Shown here: positions 40,705 to 52,374 of the stretch, one piece after another
Layout: each line of letters begins with the position of its first letter
How positions within the stretch are numbered: position 1 is the first letter of the stretch
Assembly: GCA_001931905.2 (NCBI GenBank)
Contig: MSJI02000920.1
Coordinates: forward strand, 1-64,000
DNA length: 64,000 nucleotides
Direction: 5' to 3'
Source: Cladosporium sp. IMV 00045
Lineage: Eukaryota > Ascomycota > Dothideomycetes > Cladosporiales > Cladosporiaceae
The notes under the pieces: generated by a model
Told to the model about the DNA's origin: nothing
The model's input: only the letters and a program-made list of their open reading frames with translations
The model's database searches: none
Position numbers and translations under genes: made by a program

Positions 40705-43700
40705 TCACACACTCACAGTCCGTCTGCGAGTCTGGAGCGGCTTCTGCGCGCAGCAAATGAGCAAGCGGAAACTGGTTCCTTGCTTCTCACATTCGCGAAG
40801 TAAACCAGGTTCACGCCAGACGCTCTTGTCCGTCTCGAGGAGTTGTTGCTCGTAGCAAGTCGAGTACCACCAGCGGCCGACTCTGGCGACCATCTTCGTG
40901 ATGCCTTCGTCGTTGGCGCGACCAGGTCCCACAAGCTGGCTGTTGCGGTTGTTCTGAAGCAGCGCTTCAAGACTGAGTTCTTTGTCTTGCGAATCGGTAC
41001 TGCTGCTGTCGCTTCGGCCGATGCGGCTGTTGGCAGAACTTGAGGAACAGCTTGAGCTGCGCATGTCATCGCTGCGAGGAATACGGCCTGCAGCGGGCAC
41101 GCCGACTATGCAGCGCTGCACGTCTTCGAAGCCACGGCGACCGATCATACGGACAAGGATGTCGCTGAGGTTGCGGAGGCTGATGTCCTGATCGCGCTGC
41201 TGCATACGTGTCTTGAGACCGCGAAGGACTCTGCGGCCTCGTGTGCCCATGTTCATCATGTCGATGTCAAGCGCGACTATTTCGAGATGTCCGCCAGGGC
41301 GCAGAACACGCTTGCATTCCAAAATGCAAGCTTGGTAGGTTTGCTCGGTTGCTGCCACTGGGAAGCGGAAGACAACAGCTGTGAAGAATCCTTTCGGGAA
41401 AGGGAAAGACGCGGACAGAGACGCGTGCTTGTAGTGCCGGTAGTTCGGAAGCGAGTCCCAGTCTGTACCTTCCTCGGAACCAGGACGGTCTATGCTGAGG
41501 TTGCATACAACAGCGTTCGGATAGGAAGCAGCAACATAGTGTGACCAGTCGTCTCCAAGGCCATCGACAACAAGAATCCGTGGTTCGTCAGCCAAGCGCA
41601 CTTCGTTGTGAGCAGGGCTGAAAAGGATACGCCCGAATGACAGCCACTTGCTGGTCATAAGAGCGCCGAATCTCAGGTTGGCGGTCGGAGGCTTTTGGTC
41701 TGATTCGCGCTCTTGGATGTCCATGAGTTTAGTGTCACGGTTAAAACGGGTACTTGGAGTTAGGCTGATCTCTGAGTTGCGCGCATTCACCTCCGGAAGA
41801 GAAGCAGACCTAGAGTGCCTCGAGCTTCGGCTGTAGCGAGAAGAGATGCTACCGCGATGCGTGGGGAGGCTGGTTAGGTGCTCTTGAGGGACGCTGAGGC
41901 GGTTCTGCGTGAAAGAAGAAGCAGTGCTGCGGTCACCGTAGGTGCCAACAAACCGGGCCAGTGTATCTGGAGTCAATGGAGAGACCGGTCTGCTCGTGAA
42001 ACGATCATCCTGTTGCAGCTCGGCCAGAGCGAGGGCTTCGTGCTCTTCGGGCGCCATTGGCGAAACCGGAGGCTGTCTACGAGAGAAATCGGAGGAGTCG
42101 CGGTTCGGTACCCGCAGTGCCGCTGATGTCTGCTGCTGCTGAGGTGATGGGCGCTCAAGATTAAGCGGAGCAGGCATGGCAGGGCTATGTTTATCATGCA
42201 GCATGTTGGCATACTGGAATGGAGCGCCTAACGACGAGCCCGCAGATATGGGGGTCTTCTCAGGCATTACATCGTCCATCAAGTCGTTGTATTCGTTCCA
42301 GATATCATCATCCTGCGCATGTGCGGCCATCCAGTTTGAAGCACCAGAGCTGCTCGAAGAGTACGTCAATTCAGAGTTCTTTCGCGGCGCGAAGGTGATG
42401 AAATCGCTCCCAGCATAGAATTCGAAGCTCGACCTGTTTGTTGATGCGCTAGGTTGATCTATGTTGATACTGCTCTGATTGGCGGCTGATGCGCTGTCTG
42501 ACCTGCCACTGGTACTCGAGACAGGTTGAGAGCCAGAGTCAATGTAGCTTGCAAGGTCGCGTATTTGATTGTAGAGCGAGCCTGGAGGTCGCACAGTGGG
42601 GCGAGGCTGACTGCTGACGAACGGACGAGAGAAAGAGTTATCTGGAAGACGTCTGTCGCGGTCTCGTCTCGACACGACCGAAGGGATTCTGCCCACAGGA
42701 GAGAGGCGAGGCTGTCGAGCGATGTCGTCTGATCGCGGCGTCTCAGGGGCATCGCCAGATCCTGGATCACTTCTGGTGTTACTCTGGTGTGTATGATCGG
42801 TGGAATTGGCTTTGCTGATGCGTTGAATTGCGACACTTCTCCAGGAGCAATGTGCATGCGAACGACTTGCCCTGGTTGCTTTGTCACAGCTGCTTGTGCC
42901 TGGAGAAGCTCGGGTGATTCTGTCAAGATCTGACTTGCCATGACACTTGGCGACAGTCTCCGAGCGTCTGAGCTGTCACTCGCACGGAATGGAGCATTTG
43001 CTGGTGAGGGCAAGAGATTGGTGCGCTTGCTCTCAGAGGACAACATTCTGGAATGTCGCTTTCCCTGGTCGAAGAGCTTGACGTTAACCTGTCATGGTCA
43101 TGAATGATCCGCTCTACCTCTGCCAACTCGATTGGCTCCACAGCATCGAGAATGCCCAGGTGCATAGCATCCTGGTAAGGTTTGAAAGGCGCTCCCAGCG
43201 GCTGTTCGTCATTTAAGGTCGCCTGTGCGTTGTGCTGGGAAGAATGGGCACGTTGAAAGAAATTCCATTTATGCTTGAGACGTGGAGCAGGCTGTTCTTT
43301 CTTCAGGGGACGGAGCCAGAGACCTTCTTTGCCTTCATGAGCTTCTTGTGGTGGCGTGGTGCTATCCGTTGGCGGATAAGCAGAGCTGTCGGCGTCGTAG
43401 CTGTCTAGCGAGGATGCTTGACTAGCGATGTTGGTATTGATGGGCAGTGGGATGCCCGATGCTTCTTGTTCACCACTGCTTATCCGTTCAGGTGACCTCG
43501 TGACTGGGGTTGAAAGGCAATCGGGGCCTTCATCTTTCTCTTGGTGCTCAGATTGCCCTTGTACTCCAGAATGGGGCTCAACGCAAGTTGTGCCATTGCC
43601 AGCAGTCATGGCAGGAGGTAGAAGCTGCGGCTCCGGTATATTGTCAGTTGACTGTGAGCTACTTGATTCCTCGCCTTTCGCAGCCCATATTTCGGTCCGG

Positions 43701-45532
43701 TTGCCGAAGCTGGCACCTCTTCCACGGAGTATCACAGGATTCAGACGTTCCCGTAGAAAGTCGTCCATATCGGAGTTTTCTTCGCTAGTCGTGCTGCCTT
43801 TTCTGCCTGCGCCTTGCTTTGGAGCACCGCTCGCGCTACTGTCTGCACTTGGCGAGCGGCTGAATGGTTGAGAGCTTGCGTTGCTGCTGCTTCGCCCACG
43901 AAAGCCGAATCTGGCATACTTTTCGTGTCCCGTGCCGGCTACGGGGCCCTTTCTGGGCTCTCGCTTTGGCTTTTCAGTCGGCTTGTCAATATTGGCCTTT
44001 GACTTTCTCGACAAAAAGCTGAAACGCGGTGATTTGGAAGGAGCCGGCGATGGTGGCTGGTTGAATGCAGGTGAGTCTTTCCTCAGCACCTTTGGGCGAT
44101 CGGACGCAGCAGAGTCGGGTGTTGGTGGTTGTTTATGCTTCTTGGACGAAGGTGAGGGCGAGAAGGCAGAGTCAACACGAGGCGAGCCTTGTTTAGATGA
44201 TGACCTCGATGAAAATCCGAAACGACTCCTGAAGCTAGTTGAAGTGGCAGACCCGTTGGTGTCTTGCGATGGGGTCCTTTTGTGGTAGGTCGTATAATGA
44301 GGTGACAGATCACTGTGTACAACAGGTGAGGGACTATTCACGTTCGTAAGGCTGGGCGTTCGGTTTCTGCTGGGTCGTCTTGGAGGCAGGGTTGTGCTCA
44401 TCCGTGAGTTGGTGGGAGCATCAACGTTTAGATGTGCAAGTTCGGGTGGTATCTGTACAACGCTGAGGGCGGGCTGAGTCTGGTTCAAGCACTTTCTCTG
44501 GGGTGCAGGAAGTCGACTTTGGCCGGATGGTTTGAGTCGATGTGATAAAGGAGCAGTATCAAGCTTGCCTGATACTTTGCTCGAAGGTTTGCTGTGCTTG
44601 GCGGTAATTGTAGATTGGGACGATGAGTTGGAAGGTTGGCGAGCCTGCGGCAGGATTTTACGAGTAGCGTTGTCCTTGACAACATCCTTGGCTGGAGGTG
44701 TTGGGCGCGGTCGCAGTGGGCTGTTTGAAGATTGCTTGGGGTTTTCATGGACAGCTGCAGCGATTCCACTGTGGTGAGACGAAGCGGAATTTGGCGTTGG
44801 GACGTGGCTGTAAGGCGAATCTGTACACCTCGTCGACGGCGTCGCAGAATGTGATAGTCCAGGCACAGGCGGCGTGATGTCACGAATCGGTGCTGTGTTC
44901 TGCGTATCTAGATTAGGCAGAAGTCTGCCAGGTGCAGCAGACCTTAGATACGAATCTCGGTATTCGTGTTTGCCAGTCGGGGGTAGTGAGATTCCCAACA
45001 CAGCGTTGTCGAGCGAATCGTTGTAACTTTCACCGGGACTGTGCATCGTTGCACGATCTACCTCTATTCTCGGGCCACGCGCTCGCATTTGTGATGTGTA
45101 CGAATCGATCGTTGAAGGTTTTCTCCGCAAGCCATGCGATCTTGGGCTGTCGGGGGTACGTACAGACGAACCCGAGACGAGTGACGGAGTTTTGATAGCG
45201 GGAGGTGGTTGATGACCTGTGCTATAGCTGCCTCGCCGGGAGTATTGCGCAGCCGAGGGTATTCCCGAGTGTGGTGCCACTTGTGTCACAATAGGATCGA
45301 GGCGCGCAGCTGTCACCGAATGTGATGCTGTTCCCGTGTTGCCTTTGCGAGAGTACACCGCATGGTCCGAAGTTGGTACTCCCCCAACAGGCTTCCTAGG
45401 TACTCTCGAGATGTTCGGCGTGCTCTTACTCGAGCCTCGCTCGATTGCGCTGGCCTTGGTGGGAAGGCGACTTGGCGCCGCAGCATCTTGCTGTATAGGT
45501 GGTCGGTGATGAGACCTTCCTTGCGCCGACAT
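40705..45532 (-). CDS. Very long Ser/Pro-rich protein with C-terminal SAM-methyltransferase domain
   Basis: I read this as one gene of about 1,500-1,580 aa with two short introns. Block 1 (45532 to about 43090) begins MSAQGRSHHRPPIQQDAAAP. It is basic, disordered and Ser/Thr/Pro-rich, ending IELAEVERIIHDHD. Block 2 (about 43050-42780, another frame) continues LLPSPANAPFRASDSSD. Block 3 (about 42710-40705) starts PRLSPVGRIPS and carries a class I methyltransferase-like domain: PRILVVDGLGDDWSHYVAAS, then FTAVVFRFPVAATEQ and VLRPGGHLEIVALDIDMM. Candidate introns are 43051-43091 (41 nt, CATGACAG|GTTAAC to CCAG|AATG) and about 42710-42780 (AGA|GTAACA to ACAG|CCT). Both restore frame but have weak donors. 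Two adjacent genes or a frameshift remain possible. The methyl acceptor is unknown. Confidence 0.6.
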
Positions 45533-47930
45533 GTTTGTAGATAGGGATGTCGTGTGGGCGTTGAGTCGTTCCAGTGCAAGGAGACTTCTATGGTTCTTCG
45601 AAAGACTTCGCCATGTACATGGAGGTCAGAAGTAAGTGCGACCGTGATGTTCGTATCGTATCGTGCTCTGGATGGAGGTAATTCGTTTCAAATGCGCAAG
45701 TCGGGCTGGTGAACGGTGGTAGTCAGCGACCTGCGCAAAGCTACCTAAAGAAAATGTATTGAACAAGGAGATACATGACAGCAAGAAAAGATGGAAGAAG
45801 CACCTTTTCGAAGAGTGCTATTCCTGGAAGAATTGAAAGACAACCTGCATGGCCGTTGCAGTAGTGGAGAGTCTTTGGCTGCCGCGTGTGCACCGCCACT
45901 GCGAGGCAGACGGAGTTCCCGATGCGCTTTTTGCGCTGTCTCTCCTTGCAAATGCAGGGTAGATCGTGGCCAGCAGCGGACGACGTGACGCCACAATAAT
46001 GAGGCGAGGGTGGCGATGTTTGCTACGTGGATAACATATATTGGGCAGCAGTTTGGCGTTCCTGCGTACTTGATCTTTCGGCGTTTCCTTTGCGATGCTT
46101 GCTCTACAAAAAGCTGCCTTGCGCCATTCTGCGGGGGATCCTCGAGCAAGGCAAACGGGCGGGTGGCGGCGAATTCCTTGTGCCGACCCAAGAGAAAACC
46201 GGTCCAAAGGCAGAGAAAGGGTCTGCGAAGGTGGGCTCCAGGGTTTGTTAGCGTCGGTAATGTCTCTCTTTCTCAGTTTAGAAACATGCGTGGTAAGGCC
46301 AAAGACGTCTTGGAAGATGAAGCGGTATAGAAGGGAAAGAGGAAATACAGCAAGAAAGTCATGAGACGAGGGGTTTCCTTGATGACTTCTTGCTGACAGC
46401 GGCACCGGAGGAAGTAGGACGGCATCCTGCATGTAGACGCCCGCGCAAGCTGCGTCCTCGTAGCATGGCGTCTCTGACGGGTGTTTGGCCTCGTGCCAGC
46501 TGCATGACAGAAGAAGCCGGATAGGCCGCCATGAGAAGCATCTCCAGCCAGTCGTCGTGGAGAAGAGGCAAAAGGAGTTGTCCATTCGCTGCCAAGCTCA
46601 ATACTACGCCGAACACTTGCAGCCGCAAGGATCTGTGCTCGTGTTGGTGATGAATCGCATGTCTTCAACCATGCCGCGTCTTCACAGATTTGCAGCAAAC
46701 AAAGCACATGTACCTCCACCACCTTACTCAAAACGCGTATATCAAGAAAGTGTGTGTCCTTCGGGATCTTCGACATTCCCGCCTCGAGATGAGCCGTGTA
46801 AACCGCTCTCTGTCTACCGGTGATGAGACTTTCGGCCCGCCAAATTGCAGAACCACTCTCACCGAATCAACCACATTTCGAAGGAGGTACGGACACCACT
46901 CCTTCGACCCTAAAGATCTCGAGCGGTCCGCACCCTGATTTAAAGAGTGGGGTGGATCGAAGGGCACAAAATGCGAGAAGCCTGCACGTTCTGGAAGCTT
47001 GTCACCAATCGCGATTATGTGGGTGTTGCCTCTTTCGGACATGTTTGCGGTCGTTATAGTGCCAGCATGAGCTTTATTGCTGGCATTCACAGAAAGTGGG
47101 CCATTTCGACCCGGATTACCATGGCACGAACGATGTGTTTGTCTTGCCAGTTTTCGAGTCTTACTCGTGGCTGCGTCAACATGGTCCACTTGCGTTTGCC
47201 AGCGCATCGTCGAAAGTCCCTTGTTCCCGGTTCAGATTGCATCGTCCAAAACACCACGGTCCTCCCAAGGATGATTCGAAGTGCGTCTCGTCCTGCAAAC
47301 CCTTGTAGATGACCTTGTAGATGACGGCGACTCCAACACGCCCCACGTCTAATTTCCAGATGTACATGTACACATGTATTATTACATGCAAAAGCAGCTC
47401 GCCCGCCTAGCCGCAAGCGCCCACCACGCGGCCCCAACAGCCATCAACCAAACCACTGGCTGTCGTTCATTGGCGCTAAGACACACCCGCATGACATTTC
47501 AGTCACCTGATCGCGTAATTGTCCATCCAAGGGCAGATACACCACACCATTGTGGACTTCATTGAACGCGACGGTCTTCAGAAGTTCGCTCAACGCTTGA
47601 TATGGATCCAACCGGAAGTGATCCCCGAACGTGGAGGGCACACTTCTTGACGGTTGACCCTTTGTCTCTCTATGTCTCTATGCAAAAAGCTTCATTAGAT
47701 GTATCTTCGTGGTCTCCTTCACCTTTCTCCCACACCAGATTCCAGGAGGATTGACACTCGAGAGCTGAGCGCCACCTGCTGACAAGCGGATGCATGCTAT
47801 AAGCAGGCTGGTTTCTGATACATTCATCAGCTCCAGTCCCGCTGCAGCCGCGAGTATACTCCAAAGAACCAGTACCATCTTGCGGTTTATCATCGACGGA
47901 GAGGGCAGTCTCCAGGGTTTGACGTCTCCG
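45533..47930. other. Long gene-poor region
   Basis: 2.4 kb between two minus-strand genes. Several frames of 60-255 codons exist on both strands, but their composition is random-like (Arg/Cys/Ser-rich) and none shows a domain. Short features: a tandem 12-13-mer cttgtagatgac near 47305-47330 and acatgtacacatgt near 47360-47373. Confidence 0.5.
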
Positions 47931-48632
47931 CTATCGTGAACGATCTGAGCGCGGCAGTCCTGATTCATGCCTCAGTGTCGAATCCTCCCACTCATTCTCG
48001 TTCTTCGGTCGGAGCTCACGTTCCTCCGGTAGTTGATAACGAAGTAACGCTTTGCTCAGTTCCTCAATAACGCCAAGACGTTCGACGCATTGCACAAATA
48101 CGTACATCCCTGTGAAGCTCTGATTGCGCTGTTCAAATCGCCTCGTCTGAACAGACACACAGCTAGCAACACCCTGCCAAGCTAGCTCTTCGTCTTTGTG
48201 GCATTGTTTGACGTGATTCTTAGCTTCGCCAGCAGGAATGTCGAGTATTTCGTAGCAAGCGGCCATAGTCCCGAAATCTATTTTTCCGCTCGCGCTGTGC
48301 CGGTAGCAAGCATAAGCGTGTGAGGCTGTGCATCCTCCGTTGTCGGTTAACTTGGTCCGGCGTTTATCGCAAGGCCCGACGCCAAAAAGCGGCCAGGACG
48401 GGCTTGCTTGGTGTAAGATCCAATCCAGCGGCGCTGCTGCTATGATCACTGCGTAGATGTGTATGGGCTTGCCCGAACGCCGTGAAAGATATTGCCTTGC
48501 AGCTTCCTCTCCCCAAGTTGCGAAAGTGAGCTGGATGCCCGATGAATTGCCTTCTCCGATCATTTTGAGGTAGGCGCAAACGAAGAATGTGGACAGGAGG
48601 AAGAGAGCCGCATTTAGAACGGTGATGCGCAT
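47931..48632 (-). CDS. Possible small Cys-containing secreted or membrane protein
   Basis: A frame of 233 codons from MRITVLNAALFLLSTFFVCAYL, which looks like a signal peptide or anchor. An upstream in-frame ATG at 48707 adds 25 residues. The mature part holds about seven Cys (GPCDKR, GGCTAS, YACYRH, AACYEI, KQCHKD, ASCVSV, VQCVER) and a charged C-terminus. Composition is protein-like, but there is no recognised family, and an upstream exon (48823-49278) cannot be excluded. Confidence is low. Confidence 0.38.
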   Translation of the reverse strand: MRITVLNAALFLLSTFFVCAYLKMIGEGNSSGIQLTFATWGEEAARQYLSRRSGKPIHIYAVIIAAAPLDWILHQASPSWPLFGVGPCDKRRTKLTDNGGCTASHAYACYRHSASGKIDFGTMAACYEILDIPAGEAKNHVKQCHKDEELAWQGVASCVSVQTRRFEQRNQSFTGMYVFVQCVERLGVIEELSKALLRYQLPEERELRPKNENEWEDSTLRHESGLPRSDRSR

Positions 48633-48707
48633 CTTGAGTGTGAGCAATGCAATGAGAATAGCTGTCTGGTTTAAGTTATTACCATGTCTTGCTGCTTTGT
48701 TTGACAC

Positions 48708-49225
48708 AGTCCAGAGGAATCACCGCCAATGATGCGGAAGCCAAGGCGAAGGATCACATGCTATCGTGTCTCTGCTTGGCATACCGAGGCGATGGCAGAT
48801 CGACGTCCATATTCATGGCGAATCAATATATTCTTGTCCACTTCTGAAAGCCGCGCGGATCAAGGCCAGACTGTAAATAGTCCGATAGGGTGCAGTCAGA
48901 CAAGTAGTGGCGGCTGTTGAAGCTCTTGATCGTCTTCTTAGCCAGGATGGCATCCTTCTTTGAACCAGATTCAAGCGCGTTGTCGATGGACATTCTGGAC
49001 GGAACATACTCGGGTAGCTTCAGGTAGACAGACAGTCGTGCCAGCATAAGTCTCAATAATCCGTGTAGCGTGTTCGAAAGGATGTAGTCGCGTGAAGAGT
49101 GACGGGAAGGCTCGGCTTGATGGCGGGCATCTCTCGGAATTGGTGACTTCTTGCTCACTTCGACATCAGCAAGTCCTTTGACAAATACAACATACCTCAG
49201 AATCAATCGCCACCTCATGAACAAA
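48708..49225. other. Divergent upstream region
   Basis: Lies between the possible Cys-containing protein gene and the SelW/Rdx-like gene. A minus-strand frame (48823-49278) overlaps the latter's start and is not supported. Confidence 0.4.
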
Positions 49226-49696
49226 ATGGCAGACACCTTGGAACAAGCCCCAGTGCATCTCCCCCGGGTAGCAATCACCTACTGCACCCAATGCCGCTGG
49301 ATGCTTCGAGCCGCATACTTCGGCCAAGAGCTGCTGTCCACCTTTGGCACGGCCATAGGCGAAATCGCCCTCATTCCAGCAACGGGTGGTCTCTTCCAAG
49401 TCCACTTGACCTACAGGCCTCAAAGCGAGAGCAATGAGGTGAAAGCTCAAGAAGTTCTCATCTGGGATAGGAAAGCCGAGGGCGGTTTTCCTGAAACCAA
49501 GATTCTCAAGCAGAGAGTCCGCAATCACATCGAGCCTGGCAAGGATCTAGGCCACTCTGACAAGCCTGCGAATAAAGTGAAAAGCGAGGGTGAAGGCTCG
49601 CAGCCGACTGGTGGAAAAGAGACTGCCCCTCAGGCATCATCAAAGGCCGCATCGGAATCTCAGGCGCCTCCTGCTGATTGCGAGGATTGCAAATGA
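49226..49696 (+). CDS. SelW/Rdx-type selenoprotein-like protein (Cys form)
   Basis: Single exon, 156 aa. The Rdx thioredoxin-like domain occupies about residues 11-100. It shows VAITYCTQCRWMLRAAYFGQ with a CxxC pair in place of Cys-x-x-Sec, then IGEIALIPATGGLFQVHL and the C-terminal family element IWDRKAEGGFPETKILKQR-VRNHIEPGKDLGHSD. The tail is Lys/Ser/Gln-rich and ends CEDCK, a second CxxC-like pair. Family members are thought to be redox proteins, but no reaction is established. The start at 49226 has the better context (AAAATGG); an in-frame ATG nine bases upstream is possible. Confidence 0.88.
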   Translation: MADTLEQAPVHLPRVAITYCTQCRWMLRAAYFGQELLSTFGTAIGEIALIPATGGLFQVHLTYRPQSESNEVKAQEVLIWDRKAEGGFPETKILKQRVRNHIEPGKDLGHSDKPANKVKSEGEGSQPTGGKETAPQASSKAASESQAPPADCEDCK

Positions 49697-50031
49697 AGCG
49701 ACCTTCTCCAGGGTCCGAATACGACAGGACACGAATAGATGCTGGAGAGTAATCGTATCACGCAGCCTACCTCGAGCTCAGCTCTTTCCTCTACGACTGC
49801 AGACTTCACAAAGCAAGCTTCAATCATGGAGATAAAACGACCAACATCGAGAGTTTGTGTAGATCAACGCCGGCGTTGAAACTACTTTTTTACTTCTATC
49901 GACTCATGTTCTCAAGTACTATCCTACAACACACGCCTCTCAACTTCGTCCCCAAGTCTCAGCTCAATAGCACAGCACGAAGCTGCGCCCATGAACTTCC
50001 CAGCACGAAGCTAAGTTGCTTGTTCATGAGT
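49697..50031. other. Convergent intergenic region
   Basis: 3' ends of the SelW-like and pectate lyase genes; no other feature. Confidence 0.5.
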
Positions 50032-50922
50032 TTACTCGCTGACGTCGCCAGTGATGTCGGACTCGCTGTAGATGCAAGCGTCGCTGGGGCCGGAGCTGAC
50101 CTTCTCGGGCTCGACGTCGTTGTCGTCAGTGCCGGTGTACTCGTCGCAGATGGACTTGACACCGCTGACGTTGATGTTGGAGAAAGTGGCAGTGTCGCCG
50201 AGGTTGGAGTTGATACCTGTGATCCCGTTAGCAATTTATCTCTTGGTTTGTTTCCCTGCAGTGAACATCTTCTACTACTTACCAGCAAGAGACTTGCCCT
50301 CAGAGGCAGTAATGTCGTCGAAGATGACGTGGCGCTCGTTCTGGGTCTTGCAGTTGCCGCAGCTGCGGTAGAGCTTGCCGAAGTTGTCGACAGTGAAGCC
50401 AGAAACAGACATGGTGCCGCCACCGTTGTGCTGGAGGACCTTGTCCTCGGCGCCGAAAGCACCGCCGCCAGTGATAGTGGTGGTGTCACCGGATCCCTGC
50501 TCCTTGATGGTGAAAGCGTCCTCGCAGACGGCGGACCACCAGACGTTCTCCAGCTTGCAGTTGCCGAAGCAGTGGACACCCTCAATCTGGTCGGGGCCAA
50601 TGATGACGTTGGAAAGGCTCGCGCCCTCCTCGAGGATGAAGACGGCGTCGCTGTCGCCACCCTCAGCCTGGCCAGTGCAGGATTGGCCACGGTCGTAGAC
50701 GAACATGCCGCCGTCGAAGCTCTCGCCAGCAGCAATGGTCTGGACAGCGTCGAGAGCAGAGCTGCCGGACGAAGCCGGGATGCTGCCACCGGATGAGGCC
50801 TTACCGGAGAGAGAGGCGGAAGCGGTGGTCGTGGGAGCGCTCGAGGTGCTGTTCTGTCTAGCGAAGACGCGAGCGTTGGCGCCAAGCGCAAAGGAAAGGA
50901 CTGCGAGGTTGGTGTACTGCAT
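50032..50922 (-). CDS. Pectate lyase, polysaccharide lyase family 3
   Basis: Two exons (50283-50922 and 50032-50216; intron 66 nt with GTAAGT donor and CTAACGGGATCACAG 3' end) encode 274 aa. The signal peptide [21 protein letters not shown] is followed by a Ser/Thr linker (about 24-55). The PL3 beta-helix domain has [57 protein letters not shown] and [20 protein letters not shown]. Exon 2 continues [16 protein letters not shown] and ends GDVSE. These secreted enzymes cleave de-esterified pectin by beta-elimination and usually need calcium. The gene suggests growth on or in plant tissue. The Ser/Thr linker lengthens the N-terminus compared with minimal PL3 enzymes. Confidence 0.92.
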
Positions 50923-51951
50923 GTTTGCTGATTGGAAAGGAAGACCTTGTGTTGTTTGTTAAAAGATGGTTTTTGAGATAGAGAACGAAGAACAATCAGA
51001 GCGACCTGTCGCTTGCTGAGATGTTTGTATAGATAGTAAGAACGAGTGGAATGAGATATACCAAGAAAGAAGCTCAACAACGAGGCCTACCAGAGACTTC
51101 TTATACAGAATACAGAAGTAGGGCAAGCCATGGGCCACGCATCCTACACGTAAAGATATATTGCTCGATCGGAGTGCCGAAGCGTAGCCATACCCACAGA
51201 GCTCAGACCAGGCGTCTCGACCACGAGAAACCCTCACTTACAAACGTTTAAACACGCGCTGAAGAGGGCAAACTGCGGAGTTTGAAACGAGCTTGATAGC
51301 GAGCCAAGTCCTATAGTGTCAAAATGAAGCATTGTTGGGAGACCTGGAGTATAGATACCCTTGACGTTGAAGGAAGCCCCAAGGTCTGTGAAGGAGGCTG
51401 TGCAACGCTCGAATGGAGGATCTGCATGATGAGGAGGCGTTTACAGCGTTTCAGTGTGGGCTAGCCGACAACGAAACCGTTCTGTTTCATCTATTCGATG
51501 CATTCATGAGTCGCGATGCTTTTCGGGCGATAACCGTGGAGGTGAAAATGGAGGCGATCGCAATAGTTAATATCGGCTGTTGCTGGCGATGGTCAATTCT
51601 GCGCACAAACGCTCATGCTTTCGCCCACGATACGGCTACGGTAGTTGAACACAGACCTAGTTGAGCGCACAAGCGCTGCACTACTCTTATCCTCTTTTGA
51701 ACACACGTAATGGCAAATTATGAACCTCCTGTTTTTGCGAACCTTGATAGGTCTCTGAATACGAAAAATCTGTACTGTACACTGTGTGCAGTCCGCACCG
51801 GCAATTCTCCATGCGCGCTCAGAAAAAGCCCTCGGCATGCATAAAAACAACTTTGAAAGTAAACCCAACCCCTGAAGTGGCCCAACCCTGATGTGACCCA
51901 ATTCAACCAAAACAGACAAAAATCGAAAGACAGCCATGACATGAGGTCGTA
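50923..51951. other. Pectate lyase upstream region, no gene seen
   Basis: About 1 kb without a supported gene; includes the PL3 promoter on its left side. Confidence 0.5.
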
Positions 51952-52356
51952 GGGGTCCCCTCGCATGTGAGAGGCCCTACCGGATGTCCCCTGGGCGTGC
52001 CAGCTAGAACGCCAGCAGCCCATGCACCCGGCAGGAGCTACCCCGAGCACCTGATAGAAAACACCTCCAATCGTCCAGAGCAAGGCGCCGCGCTCTGAAT
52101 CTGGACAGGAAGTCCCTTCGCATGTGAAGGGCCCTGCCGAATGTCCCCTGGACGTGCCGGCGAGAATGCCAGCAGTCCATACACCCGGCAGGAGCTACCC
52201 CCGAAACTCCAAGAAAAGACAGCTGAAAACCTTCAGAAAAGCGCCGCATGGTGAAGATGAGTCAGGGTCCCCTCGCACGTGAGAGGCCCTGCCGAATGTG
52301 CCCTGGACGTACCGGCGAGAATGCCAGCAGTCCATACACTCGGCAGGAGCTACCCC
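51952..52356. repeat. Three-copy diverged repeat, about 93 bp each, spaced 154-158 bp
   Basis: Copies lie at 51952-52044, 52110-52202 and 52264-52356. Each runs from a gtcccctcgcatgtgagagg-like start through atgtcccctgg and gaatgccagcag to ggcaggagctacccc. The spacers between copies are not obviously alike. The start of each copy can form a short hairpin (cctctcacatgcgagggg on the minus strand). The spacing is not a multiple of three, and the array ends 18 bp before the Yta7 stop codon, so it lies in that gene's 3' flank. Confidence 0.9.
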
Positions 52357-52374
52357 TTCCCTGACGTGGCTTGC

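Noticed and set aside
45818..46585. A 255-codon minus-strand frame
   Set aside because: Random-like composition (Arg/Ser/Cys/Trp), no domain, and overlapping frames of equal quality on the other strand.
48823..49278. A 151-codon minus-strand frame
   Set aside because: Overlaps the start of the SelW-like gene on the other strand and has no recognised domain; at best an upstream exon of the doubtful Cys-containing protein.
49855..50796. A 313-codon plus-strand frame, Val/Asp/Leu-rich
   Set aside because: Antisense of the PL3 gene.
49959..51080. A 373-codon minus-strand frame, Ser/Thr/Pro/Leu-rich, over the pectate lyase
   Set aside because: An alternate frame of the same strand as PL3; PL3 has a signal peptide, a family match and a clean splice.
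51593..52249. Minus-strand frames across the three-copy repeat (GVAPAGCM... peptides)
   Set aside because: The repeats fall in different frames relative to each other because the period is not a multiple of three, so a conserved peptide repeat is not supported.
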